NCBI GenBank assembly: GCA_037127255.1
Contig: JBANSL010000010.1
Span: 34,016,120-34,080,119, forward strand
Direction of reading: 5' to 3'
Length of the DNA stretch: 64,000 bases
DNA from: Persicaria tinctoria
Taxonomy: Eukaryota; Streptophyta; Magnoliopsida; Caryophyllales; Polygonaceae
The stretch's first letter is position 1; each line of letters starts with the position of its first letter. The position numbers were made by a program, and so were the translations under genes. The notes beneath the pieces are model-generated. The model had not been told where the DNA came from and ran no database searches. It was given only the letters and a program-made list of their open reading frames with translations. Shown in pieces: positions 34,091 through 45,880 of this stretch.

Positions 34091-37000
34091 GTGTATGGGG
34101 GCCCTGATGAGGCGAATAGTTGTGTGATGTTGGTCAGTAAGACAGTTGAGAATAATAAGGGGTCAGATAAAGAAAAGATTGAGACGGAAGGAAGTACCGT
34201 TATCTCTGCTAGGATGGATGAGGGAGGTACTGAACTGGGCTACAATGGGGTTGGTGAGCCGGGGAAAGTTCAGTCGTCGATGGGGGTGAATACTCAGTCG
34301 GCTGAAGACGTGGATCAAAGTCCTATGGTCACTGGGGAAACGGATGAGGTGATGACTATCACCCATGCTTGAGTAGGTTGGTCCCATTTTCTTTTCATGG
34401 GATTAATGAATTGTATTTTATGGAATTGCTGGGGAGCTGGTCGTGCCGGGTTTCGCAGGGCTATTAGGTACTTGTTGAAGAAACATAAGGTTGATGTGTT
34501 GGCTGTCTTCGAACCAAAAATTTCTGGGTTGAGGGCGAAGGAAGTCTGTGATCGGATAAAGCTCCCCAACAGGTTTCTGGTGGAGGCGAATGGATACAGA
34601 GGCGGAGTATGGCTTTTGTGGGATGGGGAGAAGGTTAATGTAACAGTGGTTCGACACAATGACAGATTCATCTTGGCGAGGATTGGGATTGGGGTGAAAA
34701 CTATTCACCTCCTAGCTGTCTATGCGCAGCCTAGGGTGGATGAACGTAGGTTTCTATGGAGTCGATTGAATGAGGCGATTGAGGACGTTGAAGGAACCCT
34801 GTTTGTGGGGGGGGGATTTCAATAGTATTGTGCATGATTGGGAGAGGGACAAGCAAGGAGGTCCCTTGGCTGGCGACACAGAGAGATTTACTGAATGGAT
34901 TGATCGCAATGGGCTTATAGACATGGGATTTATTGGTCCTACATTTACGTGGTCTCGGGGGAAGACTACGGACACGTATGTGGCGAAGAGGCTGGATCGA
35001 GTCCTCTGTAATGCAAATGGGCGGATGGAGTGGCCGGAGGCGCTAGTTCGGCATCTGCCTAACCATGGATCGGATCATGCCCCGCTGTTACTGATGTTGG
35101 ATGTGCCGATTAAGGTTGACAGGAAGAGGCGCCCTTTTAGATTCCAAGCCGCTTGGATCTCTCACCCGGAGTTCAATGATGTAGTGAAGGGTGCCTGGAA
35201 CAGGGACTGTGAAGCTAATGTAGCATTGTCGCAGCTTCGGGAGTGCCTGTTGAAGTGGAATAGGAAGGTTTTCGGTAATATATTTGAGAGGAAAGAAAAG
35301 TTGGAGGCTGAACTAGAAAGGATTAAAAGGTTGTTGGAACTTAGAACTGACGATCAGCTTATACAAATGGCCATGACAGTGCAGAATGAGTTGGAGGAGA
35401 CGCTCCGACAGGAGGAAATGTTGTGGTTTCAGAAATCTAGGGAGAATTGGCTGCGGGCGGGGGATAGAAACACGCCTTTCTTTCATATGTCTACGATGGT
35501 GCGTCGGAAGAGGAACAGAATTCAGATGCTGAAAGGAAGTGATGGGAAGGAGATTGTGGATGGTAAAGCTATTGAGAATGCAGTGACTACTTTTTTTCAT
35601 GAGCTCTATACGATCCCGGCTGAGGAGATGTGTCCGATTAGCATCACTGGTGGGGGTTTCCCCCAGATCTCGTCCGAGCAGTGGCAGATGCTTGACAGGC
35701 CTATGGATGAGTTGGAGATTTACCAAGCTATTAAGGAGATGGGCTCGTACAAGGCCCCGGGGATCGATGGCTTTCAAGCTATTTTCTTTCAGCAGTGCTG
35801 GAGTACTACAGGACAGACTGTGGTGAATTTTGTTAAAAATTTCTTCACTACGTCGAAGCTCCCGGAAGCCACGAATGAAAGACTGATCGTGCTCTTGGCG
35901 AAGGTCGCTCGCCCCGAATTGGTATCTCAGTTCAGGCCGATTAGCTTGTGCAATGTGCTTTACAAAACCATAACGAAGGTTATGGCGAACCGTATTCGGA
36001 AGCTGCTACCGATCCTCATAGGGCCTATGCAAGGTAGCTTTGTTCCTGGTAGACTCATCACCGATAATATTGTGATAATGCAAGAGATTGTTCATTCGAT
36101 GCGAAAGAAGAAAGGTAGGAAAGGGTGGATGGTGTTGAAAATCGATCTCGAGAAAGCCTATGATAGGCTCCGATGGGACTTTATAGAAGATACTCTGATG
36201 GATGCTGGGTTTCCGATGAGATGGGTCAGATGGATTATTGAGTGTGTGAGCACGGTGAACACTCGAGTGCTCATAAATGGCGAGATGACGGATGCATTTA
36301 AACCGACGAGGGGTATTCGGCAAGGAGATCCGATCAGTCCTTATTTATTCGTGTTGTGTGTTGAAAGGCTTAGCCAATTGATAAATAAGGCTGTTGAGAG
36401 CGAAGAATGGAAGCCTATTAAACTCACTCGTATGGGTCCTGAGATTTCGCACGTTATGTTTGCGGATGATATTATTTTGACGGTTGAGGCGTCGGTGGAA
36501 CAACTGAGATGTGTGAAAGGAGTGTTGGAGGAATTTTGTGGGGGTTCTGGACAAAGGATCAATGTTAGTAAATCCAAGTTATATGTATCCCCCAACGTGG
36601 AGGCAAGTATCGTGGAGGAGCTGCAGAGTGAATGTGGCTTCGAGGTTACTAAGGACCTTGGAAGCTACCTTGGAATGCCAATTCTTCATAAGAAGGTGAG
36701 TGCTGAGACATTTGCTCCGATCATCGATAAAATGAGTTGTAGATTGGCAGGCTGGAAGGGCAGGCATTTGAGTTTTGCGGGACGGGTGACACTCACGAAA
36801 TCCGTTCTATCGGCTATACCTGTCTACTCAATGGCTTCTGTGGTTATGCCCAGCGCCACGTGCGTGAAGATTGATAGACTATGTAGGGGATTCATATGGG
36901 GAGACACCGAAACTCATCGGAAGATCCATCTTGTGAGTTGGGAGGACATGTGTAAACCAAAAAAGATGGGAGGTCTGGGCATCAAGTCGATGAACGACAT

Positions 37001-38587
37001 GAATATGGCTATTATAGGGAAACTCGCTTGGAGATTTTTGAATGACAATACGAACAGCCCGTGGTGTGCAATTGTGCTGGCAAAGTATGCCCGGAATGTG
37101 ACTGCTCCTGTGCAAAATGGGTCAGCGGTTTGGGGTGCAATAAGAAAAGGTGTTAGTTCGGTTATTGCGGATGGGATACGATGGATTATTGGAAACGGTA
37201 GTGTGGCCCGGTTCTGGATAGATTGTTGGATTGGTAAAGCAAGCTTGCTCGGATGCGCCAAAAAGGTGGTGGAGGAAGAGAATAGGGAGAGGAAGGTCCG
37301 ATCGTATTGGGAGAATGGTAGGGGTTGGAAATGGGAGGAACTGGCGGATTACCTTCCGTCTAGTGTTCTGCTACAGCTCGCGGCTTGTGTGGTGGAAGAT
37401 GAGGAAGGTCCTGATCGATTGTCATGGAAGGGAAGTCCAGATGGCGGGTATACGGTAAGATCTGCATATGATTTAATTGCCAACGCCAATGAATTCAGCT
37501 GTGTGGATGGGGGGGTGTTTGATAGGATTTGGAAACTCAAGGTCTCGGAGAGAGTTCGTGTTTCATCTGGATGGTGCTGCGAGGGGTGATTCTTACGAAC
37601 GAGGAGAGATGCCGCCGACATTTGTCCCAATCTCCCTCATGTGTTGATTGCCATGGTGTGTCGGAGACCCTTGATCATTTGTTTAGGGAGTGCCCTTATG
37701 CAAAGGAGATATGGAATGTGCTCCCAACACCAGCAGGGGGTGAGGAGTTTTTTAATGAATCATATGCTATTTGGATCAGATGGAATCTAATGTCAAAAAA
37801 CAAAGTGGAGGGGGAGCTGGACTGGTCATGTATGTTCGCCAACGCTTTGTGGTGGATGTGGCGTTGGAGGAATGGCAGAGTGTTCAATGAGGAGGTGCAA
37901 ATGGAGAGCAAGCCACAATTTATAATCAAGCAAACTAAAGACTACACTGAGGCGTGGAATGCTATACCAACGCAGCATCATCAGCAACATAAAGCTGAGA
38001 TTCTCGTCCGGTGGGAGAAGCCTCCTCTTGGGTGGGTGAAGGTAAATTCGGATGGGTCAGTGGACGCGTACGGGATGGCCTCTGCTGGGGGTGTTATTCG
38101 TGGGGACCAGGGAGAATGGATTGGGGGCATGCTGCAGTTCATTGGGATAGGTACTGTCATCATGGCTGAAATTTGGGGTGTTCTGGAGAGCTTGAAATTA
38201 GTTTGGGACTTGGGCTTTCGGAAGGTGATCGTAGAGACCGACTCTCGATGTGCACTCGGGTTAATTCAAGGGAAGATTGAGGATAGTCATCCGTTATCTA
38301 GCCTGGTTCGCAAATGCCATGGCTTCATCAACCGGAGTTGGGAAATCCAATTTCGCCATGTCTTTAGGGAAGCGAACCGTGTCGCTGACTCCCTTGCTAG
38401 TGCGGCTAGACACGTTTCTTTAGGCGTTCATATTATATCGGAGCCACCAGTAGACTCCGTTATGTTTGTTGAAGACGATGTAAGGGGAAGGGCTACTCCC
38501 CGCCTTATCAATGTGTAGCCGATTACTGCTTTATGTATTATATTGAGAGCTTTAGCTCTCGTTTGCTCACCAAAAAAAAAAAAAAAA
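34091..38587 (+). mobile_element. L1-type LINE, nearly complete ORF2 with poly(A)
   Basis: The order is a possible ORF1 tail (34091-34372), the endonuclease (from 34397), reverse transcriptase, a Cys/His zinc-binding linker, the RNase H-like domain, a short 3' UTR and an A-run (38572-38587). ORF1's nucleic-acid-binding part is missing, so the element appears 5'-truncated. I could not find a target-site duplication. Confidence 0.9.
34397..38518 (+). pseudogene. LINE ORF2: endonuclease, reverse transcriptase and RNase H, two frameshifts
   Basis: The endonuclease starts MNCILWNCWGAGRAGFR. A run of nine G at 34807-34815 (eight would keep the frame) shifts it into the next frame at LFVGGDFNSIVHD, followed by the SDHAPLLL motif. 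The RT has the expected blocks: FRPISLCNVLYK, DLEKAYDRLRWDF, IRQGDPISPYLF and the catalytic FADDII. A one-base loss near 37560 moves the reading to the 37529-38518 frame. There the zinc-binding linker (C...C...H..C) and an RNase H domain follow, with catalytic Asp (VNSDGS), Glu (MAEIWG), Asp (VETDS) and REANRVADSLA. Only two small lesions separate it from an open ORF2, so it is a young copy. Confidence 0.92.
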
Positions 38588-38723
38588 TTCCATTTTGTTT
38601 ATCTTTATTAAATTGGCAATTCAAACTTAAGAACTGATCATTATTGTCTCTTAATTATTATTATTTCTTAAAATATTTGTAATAATTACAGGAAACCTTT
38701 ATAGAAGGTCTTGTTCAGTTTTT

Positions 38724-39645
38724 ATGACAGTAACAAATAAAGAGCAAGCCTCATCCTTGTCAGCTAAGCTAGACGAGTCACATCAGCAGCTGATTGAGCT
38801 CTCTGAATCCTAGGAGGCTATACTTCATGAGCTTCTTACAATATCACAGGAAAGAGACCGATCATGGCAGTCCGAGCTAGAGTCTCTCTAGAAGCAATAT
38901 GCTGCAGACAGTGTGGCTCTATCGTCTGCCATGAATGAGGTACAAAGGCTCAAGAAGCAGCTTGATGTAGCAGCTGAGTCTGCACATGAGGAGGTCCAAA
39001 GCCTAAGAGTTGAGCTCTCGGAAACTGTAGACTTGGTCTAGGAATTGAAGCACCAGCTGCTGGAGGATGCTAAGGAATCCGAAGCTCGCGGTCTTGAAAG
39101 GCTCAGTGACACTCAAAGGCAGCTGAAAGCAGCCACTGAATTTGTGGAAGCAATTCGGTCAGATAGCTTGGAAGCAAAGGAAGGATACAACACCCTAGCT
39201 TAGGAACTAGAGCAAATGAAGATGCAAGTGAACACATTGGAGGTGCTTGTGACCCAACTTAAGCAACATTTTTCCAAGAAACCTACGGATGATCATGAGG
39301 TTGAGGAGGCAGACAAGCTCAACATAAAGATTGATTCGCTAAAACTCGAGGCAGGACAGTTGAAGTTGGCATTGGAGGCATCTGAGGCGAGGTACCAGAA
39401 TGAATATATCCAAAGCACACTTCAAATCATGAGTGCTTATGAAGTTGTGGAGAGAGCAAAGTCAGAATCAAACCTCAAGGAGGCGGCATTGGTGGAAAAT
39501 TGAAAAAGGCGAAAGAAGCAGTTGCAGAGTTGCGAACGAGCAGCCATAGAGCTAAGAAGTTTGCGGAACATCTATATGTGACACAAGTTGCGAACGCAGA
39601 ACTAGAATCAGAGGGTAAGAACCGGAAGTTAGTAGAATATATATG
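38724..39645 (+). pseudogene. ICR-like (interactor of constitutive active ROP) pseudogene fragment
   Basis: A long coiled-coil frame contains LSAKLDESHQQLIELS, ISQERDRSWQSELESL and SAMNEVQRLKKQLD, which resemble the plant ICR/RIP family of microtubule-associated ROP GTPase effectors. The frame is open for about 0.8 kb except for four TAG codons (38811-38813, 38889-38891, 39039-39041, 39201-39203). A one-base loss near 39498 then moves the reading into LKKAKEAVAELR. No introns are visible inside the frame. The protein's start and C-terminus are missing. The family call is from memory of its coiled-coil words. Confidence 0.7.
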
Positions 39646-39737
39646 ATCCTCAGAAACAATGGCACCAGAAAACAAGCTGAATTATTATGACCAATGATTT
39701 GAACATATAATCAGAGGGTAAGAACCGGAAGTTAGTA

Positions 39738-39750
<13 letters not shown>
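39611..39750 (+). repeat. Duplicated 38-bp segment at the ICR/SAC fragment junction
   Basis: The sequence atcagagggtaagaaccgga and the next 18 bases occur at about 39607 and again at about 39710, enclosing about 65 bp. The second copy runs into the TA microsatellite. It marks a rearrangement joining the two gene fragments. Confidence 0.8.
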
Positions 39751-39775
<25 letters not shown>

Positions 39776-39776
<1 letters not shown>

Positions 39777-39865
39777 AGCAAGCTTCTGAAGACCTGGGTC
39801 ACATTGGTTCGATCAACACAGTCAATGCAGTTAGATCTGATAACTCCCTTTTGTTCTTCCAACAA
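39776..39865 (-). pseudogene. SAC-domain phosphoinositide phosphatase fragment
   Basis: About 30 codons read EEQKGVIRSNCIDCVDRTNV, which contains the SAC catalytic CX5R-T signature; the QKGVIR lead resembles plant SAC6-8 proteins. It is abruptly followed by a (TA)n tract (about 39737-39774). Only the catalytic exon remains, so it cannot be functional. Confidence 0.75.
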
Positions 39866-40644
39866 ATTCCCTTACATCCATCCTTTAGGAAGTATCTGCA
39901 GTGCTAAAAGAAAAATGATTAGAACCAATATCATGGAATACATTCCCTGTGAAACATCCTTCTCATGCTTACTTAGAAATGGTGACAGGTGATCAGGAAG
40001 AAAGAGAAGGTCTATGAATTGCATATACATACATCTTGATCACCCTTGCTTCTCGAAATCCTCTGAAATTTCATCATAAACAATTTCCAGGTTTTCAAAA
40101 TTGGAGCTGCCACATATCTGCATTGATAACAAGAAAGACCACAAACCAAAATTAGGTCCATTCTCAACATATTCACACGAACAACCTTAGTGTCAATCTC
40201 AATATTCTAGCTATGCGTATTTCATTATGCGGGGATAATTCAGAATAAACTAGCCAATAATTTATGAAATTCCAGGTCAAACCAAAATAATTTGCTTGCT
40301 ATTCAGATGCTAGACCGGAGATAAGCATGAACATGCTAGACAGACAAACCAGTCCCCAAGAGGCTTGGGGTGAGTTTAGTGGTCTTGAACCTCACGTTAT
40401 GCCTCATTCCATCTGCTGTTTAGCAGTTACAATTGCAACACTGATTCGTAAGACTGACCTACTATTTGGACACACTACAGATTATAGAATATAGAGGATG
40501 CAATTATGAAGCTTATTTGCAAGTATGACATGCTATTTGTGAACAGTCTACGGAATATAATAACCACAGACCACTAGAGTATCAATATGTGATAAATCCT
40601 TAGACCATGTAACAAAGGAAATTGAAAGCACACATCAAGTCTAC
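39866..40644. other. Non-coding sequence between gene fragments
   Basis: It has the look of decayed intron or flank sequence, AT-rich and without an ORF or repeat I can support. Confidence 0.4.
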
Positions 40645-41151
40645 CTTCATGAAGCAGACTTGACCACGAGCAGCTTAGCACTTGTTGAGCATGACGAAAT
40701 AAAAGATGCAGGAGGTTCTCTACCCATCTCTCCCAAAAATCTGAAGGGCATGATTTAACAAATGGAATCAAGACTGAGTGAATAAGCTGTTTCATATGTC
40801 TGAACTCCATATACTCCTCATTCTCCATTAATGCTAGAATCACTGTATTACTATCCAAAATATGAAAAAATGTGTTGGCGATTGAAGTTGACAAGCCCAA
40901 CAGATTGTACCTACAAAGTAGAATACCAAAAGTGAACACATTAAAATAATAGGACTTGTATAGTAAGAGCAATGCACGGCAATGGACATTACCAATTAGA
41001 TAATATCGTGTCAACTATGAGAGAATAAGAAAAGAAGTCATCTGGAAAACACCAGTACATACCCACTTTCCCTTATGCCTCTCAACCAGTTTCATATGTC
41101 AGCTTCATTTGGCTCAGAATTTGCTAATGTAATTGTCAACCAACGATCCAT
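40645..41151 (-). pseudogene. HASTY (exportin-5 homologue) gene fragment, two exons
   Basis: Exon 41063-41151 gives NWLRGIRESG after an in-frame TGA. Exon 40645-40910 gives YNLLGLSTSIANTFFHILDS, then ALMENEEYMEFRHMKQLIHS and LSCSWSSLLHEG. These match the C-terminal region of plant HASTY, the importin-beta family protein involved in miRNA biogenesis and export. Donor and acceptor signals between the exons are still recognisable, so it came from genomic DNA rather than a retrocopy. The rest of the gene is absent. Confidence 0.7.
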
Positions 41152-41499
41152 CTGCAAATGATAAAGCACCCTTGTGCACTTTTTGATTCACTTCTCCTTT
41201 TCTACACAGGAGTTCCGAATGACAACTGATATCTTCCTGATATAAAGTCAGCTAGCTTTCTCCCCAAAACTCAAAACAAAAAAGATTGATTTCGCTGCAT
41301 TTCAAAAAGTCAGCTAGCTGATATCTTCCTGATCTAATTTCTCACAAACAACAACCATCTGATTAAAACAATCATGTATCTAATAAATCTTGTGAAATCA
41401 TCACAAAACACAGGCAATTTAAAAGCCCAAAATACAGATCACAAATTCAAACTAAAGGCAAATTGACGCATACCTTGACAGCGGCTGCTCTTCAGACGC

Positions 41500-41580
41500 C
41501 GTGCTTCGCGAGAGGGCGGAAGAAGAAAAGAACCCTAGCTAGAGCTTCGCGAGAGGGCGGAAGAAGAAAAGAAGCGAAGG
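41500..41580. repeat. Short tandem duplication, cttcgcgagagggcggaaga unit
   Basis: A unit of about 30 bp (cttcgcgagagggcggaaga, then agaaaagaa) occurs at about 41506 and 41546. Confidence 0.85.
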
Positions 41581-41735
41581 AAACGAAGCGACAGAAATTA
41601 ACCAATAATCTCAAACCACAAATTAAGTACTGTATTACTATATGGAGTCAAAGATCCAAGTCAACAAAAATTCAACGAAATTGAATATACCATACTCCGT
41701 ATGGAATTAGTGTTTTAGCAGTAAATGCAGTATTA

Positions 41736-42167
41736 TTACATGAACAAAAAGTTCTCTAAGCACCGTCGGTTGGCCTCCTTCGTATTCGTATCCCCCTTTG
41801 GCTCCTTCTTCTCCCCGGGCTCCTTCTTCTCCGCCTTCTCCGGATCCAGTGCAAATGCAAGTGCGATGGCGATGGCCTTGAAACAGATGAGCACCACCAG
41901 TCCAATCATAACGCAGTCGGTTGACTTTGAGTTGGCTCCCTTAGCATCAATCTTACGGACTACGAACTCAGACAAGACATCGCCAACCACCGCTGTTGGA
42001 TCAAGTAGATTCGACGCGTGATGGATCAAGGTCGCAGTAGGTTTTAGGATGATCTTTGGATCGATCAATTTGCACTGAATTGGTTTGTAGGTGGGGTGGG
42101 GTGGACGTGGACGGAGGGAGGTGCATCGGGAGAAATGGAGGTTTGTGGTGAGGGCTAAACCCGCCAT
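41736..42167 (-). CDS. Small putative plastid membrane protein
   Basis: An intact single-exon ORF of 143 aa. The first 35 or so residues are rich in Thr/Ser/Arg/Pro and poor in acids, as in chloroplast transit peptides. A single hydrophobic helix (CVMIGLVVLICFKAIAIALA) lies at about residues 86-107. A Lys/Glu/Pro-rich tail follows (EKAEKKEPGEKKEPKG). I do not recognise the family. The ordered transit-peptide, membrane-helix and charged-tail layout makes chance unlikely, but it lies among gene fragments and could be a capture. Confidence 0.5.
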   Translation of the reverse strand: MAGLALTTNLHFSRCTSLRPRPPHPTYKPIQCKLIDPKIILKPTATLIHHASNLLDPTAVVGDVLSEFVVRKIDAKGANSKSTDCVMIGLVVLICFKAIAIALAFALDPEKAEKKEPGEKKEPKGDTNTKEANRRCLENFLFM

Positions 42168-42834
42168 TGGAATGGGAAGCGATTTGGATTTTGAGGGATT
42201 GGATTTTGAGGGAAGGAGGGGAAGGTTACAAGGATAGGCTACAAGTATCAGTTGCAGAGTCTTCGGTAAGTGTTACTCCTTATTCCGTCACTTAGGGCAT
42301 GTTTGGCGGGAGCTTTCCAAAGCGTTAGATAGGGCGTGACGGAGTTCAACCCAGCACTCGCAATCGACTCTCACTACCCTCCCGACTAGTCTAAGCATCG
42401 AAAAAGACTCAAAAACGAATCGAAACGAGGATAAATTCGGAGCTCACCGAGATGGATTTTTCGCTACTTCGGAGCACTGGATCGGAGGTCTGAGTGTTGT
42501 CGGATGCCCGTAATGGCTTGTCGAACCTGCACCGCATATGGGTGATTACAAAGGAAGAGCTTCTAGATGGTTTCGATCGATCGAGGAGGAGAACGGCTTA
42601 CCGCAAGTTAGCTTGCAAAACAGAGCAAGGAGGTCGGTTCACTCTCAAACGGACGTTGGATCTTCGGAGGCTCGTCGATGACGCCAAGAGCTCCAGGGGC
42701 GGCTGCGATTGCTCTTCGATGAAAGAGGAGGATGCGAGGGTGACAACAACGATGAAGAGGCTCCGATGCGAGGTGCGTGGTGATGGTGACGAGGGGAGGA
42801 ACCAAGGCTGCGATGGTGGTGATGGTGATGATCG
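42168..42834. other. Region upstream of LINE tail
   Basis: 5' flank of the small plastid gene, then at about 42296 a word agggcatgtttggcggga typical of MITE ends, and a mixed region with a 121-codon open frame (42494) of GGD-rich low complexity that I do not consider a gene. Confidence 0.35.
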
Positions 42835-43399
42835 ATGGATGATGATGGAGAAGTGGTGAATTTTTATAAGGGTGGCGCTGTGTGCAAGGAGGGGAATGCA
42901 GCAGCTGGTGGAGTTCTCAGGACGGCGGAAGGCGCTTGGGTGGGAGGTTTTGGACATCGTATTGGCTCGTGTCCGACGGTTATGGCAGAATTATGGGGGA
43001 TCCTTGGGTGTCTCCGCCTAGCCTGGAGGATGGGTTTCCGTCAAGTCGAGGTGGAAACGGATTCTCGAATGGCTTACTCTATGGTGGTTAATGGTGTGGC
43101 GGATTACCATCCGTCTTCGAGCCTGGTTAAGTGTTGCCAAGGCTTTCTGAAAAGGAACTGGTCGATCCAGCTCCGTCATGTCTTCAGGGAAGCGAACAAG
43201 GTCGCCGACTCCCTTGCCAAGATGAGCCTGTCGTTGGTTCATGGGTTTCACGAGCTATTGGAGCCACCGGATGATACGAAGAAACTCATTGAGAGTGATT
43301 GTATGGGGAAGGCTACTCCCCGGATGGTCGTGATGTAGCTTTTGAACTTTGTAACTCGGGTTGGTTTTCCGCCCCGTGTTGTTTACCAAAAAAAAAAAA
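42835..43399 (+). mobile_element. 5'-truncated LINE tail (RNase H domain) with poly(A)
   Basis: The open frame 42835-43338 encodes an almost complete L1 RNase H-like domain: AAGGVLRTAEGAW, MAELWGILG, VETDSRMAY, REANKVADSLAKM. A short 3' UTR ending in gtttacc and A12 follows (43388-43399). It is a different subfamily copy from the element at 34-38.6 kb (clearly diverged protein). The first catalytic Asp segment is missing, so it is not functional. The A-run directly abuts the foldback element that follows. Confidence 0.85.
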
Positions 43400-44663
43400 C
43401 ATAAAACCACCCCTTAAATAAGTCACATTGCTCTAAATCACCTCTTATATCTGAAATTGCAGAAAACCACCCATTAAAAACAAATTGTTAACGAAAAGCC
43501 ACCCATTACCTTAACTCCGTTTACTTTCCGTTAAAATAATTGAAATTACAATTTCACCCCCTAGAAATCGTAGCCTTCAAGGAGAAAGAGAAATGGAGGT
43601 CGATCCGTCGTCTCAGATCAAGGAGGAAGAGAGGTCGGGACGCCGGAGAAATCACTAGGAAGGATGAGACCTTCGATCAAGGAGGAAGAGAGGTCGCTTC
43701 CTCTTCGATCTAGATCTGGGTCTGGATTTAGGCCACGTTTGGAAGCGACCTTGGATTGGAGACGACTTTGGATCGAGATCTGGAGGAGCAGTTGCAAGTT
43801 GGGGAGGAAGGAGGAGGTCGGGACAGTTGAGGGAGGAGGTCTCTACAACCCATCGTCGACGCCCCATCGCCCATCGCCCGACAACCTCGCCAATCTCTGC
43901 AGCCCCACAACAACAAATCCACCTCCTCCCCGGATTCCCACACCTTCATCCCCCACCCGTCGCCGGATCGAGGCTCTCCGGAGCCCTGCCCGCCTCGCCT
44001 GGACCTCTGCAACAACCCGAGCCCCAACCTTCTCCTCAGATCCACACCATTCTCCCTGTGTGTGACCCCGTACCAAACCCCATCAGTATCACCCACCCAC
44101 ATTTAATTATTTAATTTTCAGAAAGTATTTAGAAAAAAAATTCTATTTTATTTACATTTTTTTAGTTATTTAGTAATTAAATAGCTAATGAAAATATAAA
44201 TTTTTCTCCAGAAAGAAAAAAAATACATGTTTCATTTATTTTTAAATCGTAAATACTAAATAAAATTTGCTCACAAAAAAAAATAAAAAATATGCACTTT
44301 ATTTTGTAAAAAAATAATTGAATCAAATAATTTTGATCAATAAAATAAAACATCATAAAAAATAAAACATTTTTTCTAAAAATAGAGATTGATATTTAAA
44401 TTGAATGGATTATATTCTATAAAAAAAATTGTTAAAAAAAACTATTTTTAGGGGAAAAAACTCTAATACTAACAAAGATAAGGGTATAATGGTAATCTAA
44501 CATAATTTTATCAACTACTTAACATTTACCTAACGGAATAGTGAAAACGGGTGGCTTTTGGTTAACGGTTTGTGTTTAATGGGTGGTTTTCTGCAATTTT
44601 ATATATAAGGGGTGGTTTAGTGCAATGTGGCATATTTTAAGGGTGGTTTTATGCAGTTTACCC
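43400..44663. mobile_element. Foldback element, same family as 605-1146
   Basis: The left arm starts cataaaaccaccccttaaat and the right arm ends ttaagggtggttttatgcagtttaccc, which is its inverted copy over about 130 bp, with gcagaaaaccacccattaaa repeats inside both arms. The outermost 9-10 bp of the left arm are missing, replaced by the LINE A-run. The centre holds a purine-rich segment (43.6-44.05 kb) open in several frames, probably not coding, and AT-rich DNA. Confidence 0.8.
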
Positions 44664-45170
44664 TTTTTATAATTAGGGTTAGTCTTTCAATTTCAAACCC
44701 AAAATTAGTTCTAACAAATTCTCATCGATTAGGATTAAATCACCAAACAAAATCAGAAATTAATCAAACAATACTAAGAAGTAAGAACGAGTCTATTTTC
44801 GCATCGCTGGGATTACCCCGACCCTAGAACAAGAGATCTAGCCACTCATGGAAAAGTACATGCTTGATTTAATCAAATTCGGCAGGACAAACATAGAACA
44901 ACGGAGATAGAAACGGAAATTACCGGAATTTGATATATCGAACAAGTTTTTCTTTCCAAAAATCTCTAGTCTCCCAAATATTATTATAGATATAATATTT
45001 TAAAATACCATTTAATAAAGGGTGATTTAGGCAATTAGTCTATTTGAAACTTTCAATTAGCTAATTAGAGAAGAAACTTATTTAATTAGATTACCTAGTC
45101 CATTCCCCAAATGGGGTACTAAAGTCAATGGTCAACTGTTTGACCGTTGACCGGTCAACGTTTGACCCGT
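44664..45170. other. AT-rich intergenic region
   Basis: It contains a short palindrome-like cluster of tcaacggtcaaccggtcaac words near 45130-45165 but no gene. Confidence 0.35.
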
Positions 45171-45880
45171 TTTTTTTTTTTTATGACATTTTTGTGATGC
45201 CATGTTTTTACCGTTTTGATTCCACTTTTTATTACATTTTTTTCAAACCTTGATGACATTTTTTGTGTACTGTGATGCCACGTCGACCATAGATGCCAAA
45301 TTTTTTTTACTTTTGACTACTGATGACACTTTTTTAAAGTCAATTTTTTGATGATATTTTTTTACCGTAATGCCATATTTTTCAAATTACTGTTTTGATG
45401 ACATTTTTTTTAATGTGATGCAACTTTTTCAAATTAGTGTTTTTGATGCCATTTTTCTAATGTAATTATTTGATGCCACTTTTTTATTCGAATCGTTTGA
45501 TGTCACATTTTTTTTAATTTAATCAATTGTATATCGATAAATTTTCATCGATTCTATTTTTATTCACCGATGACACGTTTGTGATTACATTTCATTGATG
45601 CAATCACTTGTGGTGACATGTTTATTACATTTTTATTCATTGATGACACAATCGGATAAAATGTGATTAAACTTGATTGATGACATCTTTTATCGATGAC
45701 TTTTATTCATTGATGACATTTGTGATGACAAATCATTGATCTCAATCATTTGTGATGACATTGTTTGTCGATTACATTTTTATTGATAACATTTTTATAC
45801 AATTAGTAACATATGAGCATAAAAGTTGATTACATTTCATTGGTGACATTTTTATTGGTGACATATTTATGATGACATTT
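45171..45880. repeat. Degenerate gatgacattttt repeat field
   Basis: More than twenty degenerate copies of tgatgacatttttt / tgatgccattttt occur at irregular intervals of about 20-50 bp. No coding potential. Confidence 0.85.

Noticed and set aside
42494..42859. 121-aa ORF before the LINE tail
   Set aside because: Low-complexity GGD-rich end, no family, and overlap with the LINE reading frame.
43655..44114. Overlapping ORFs inside the second foldback element
   Set aside because: Compositional artefact: several frames open on both strands and no domain recognised.
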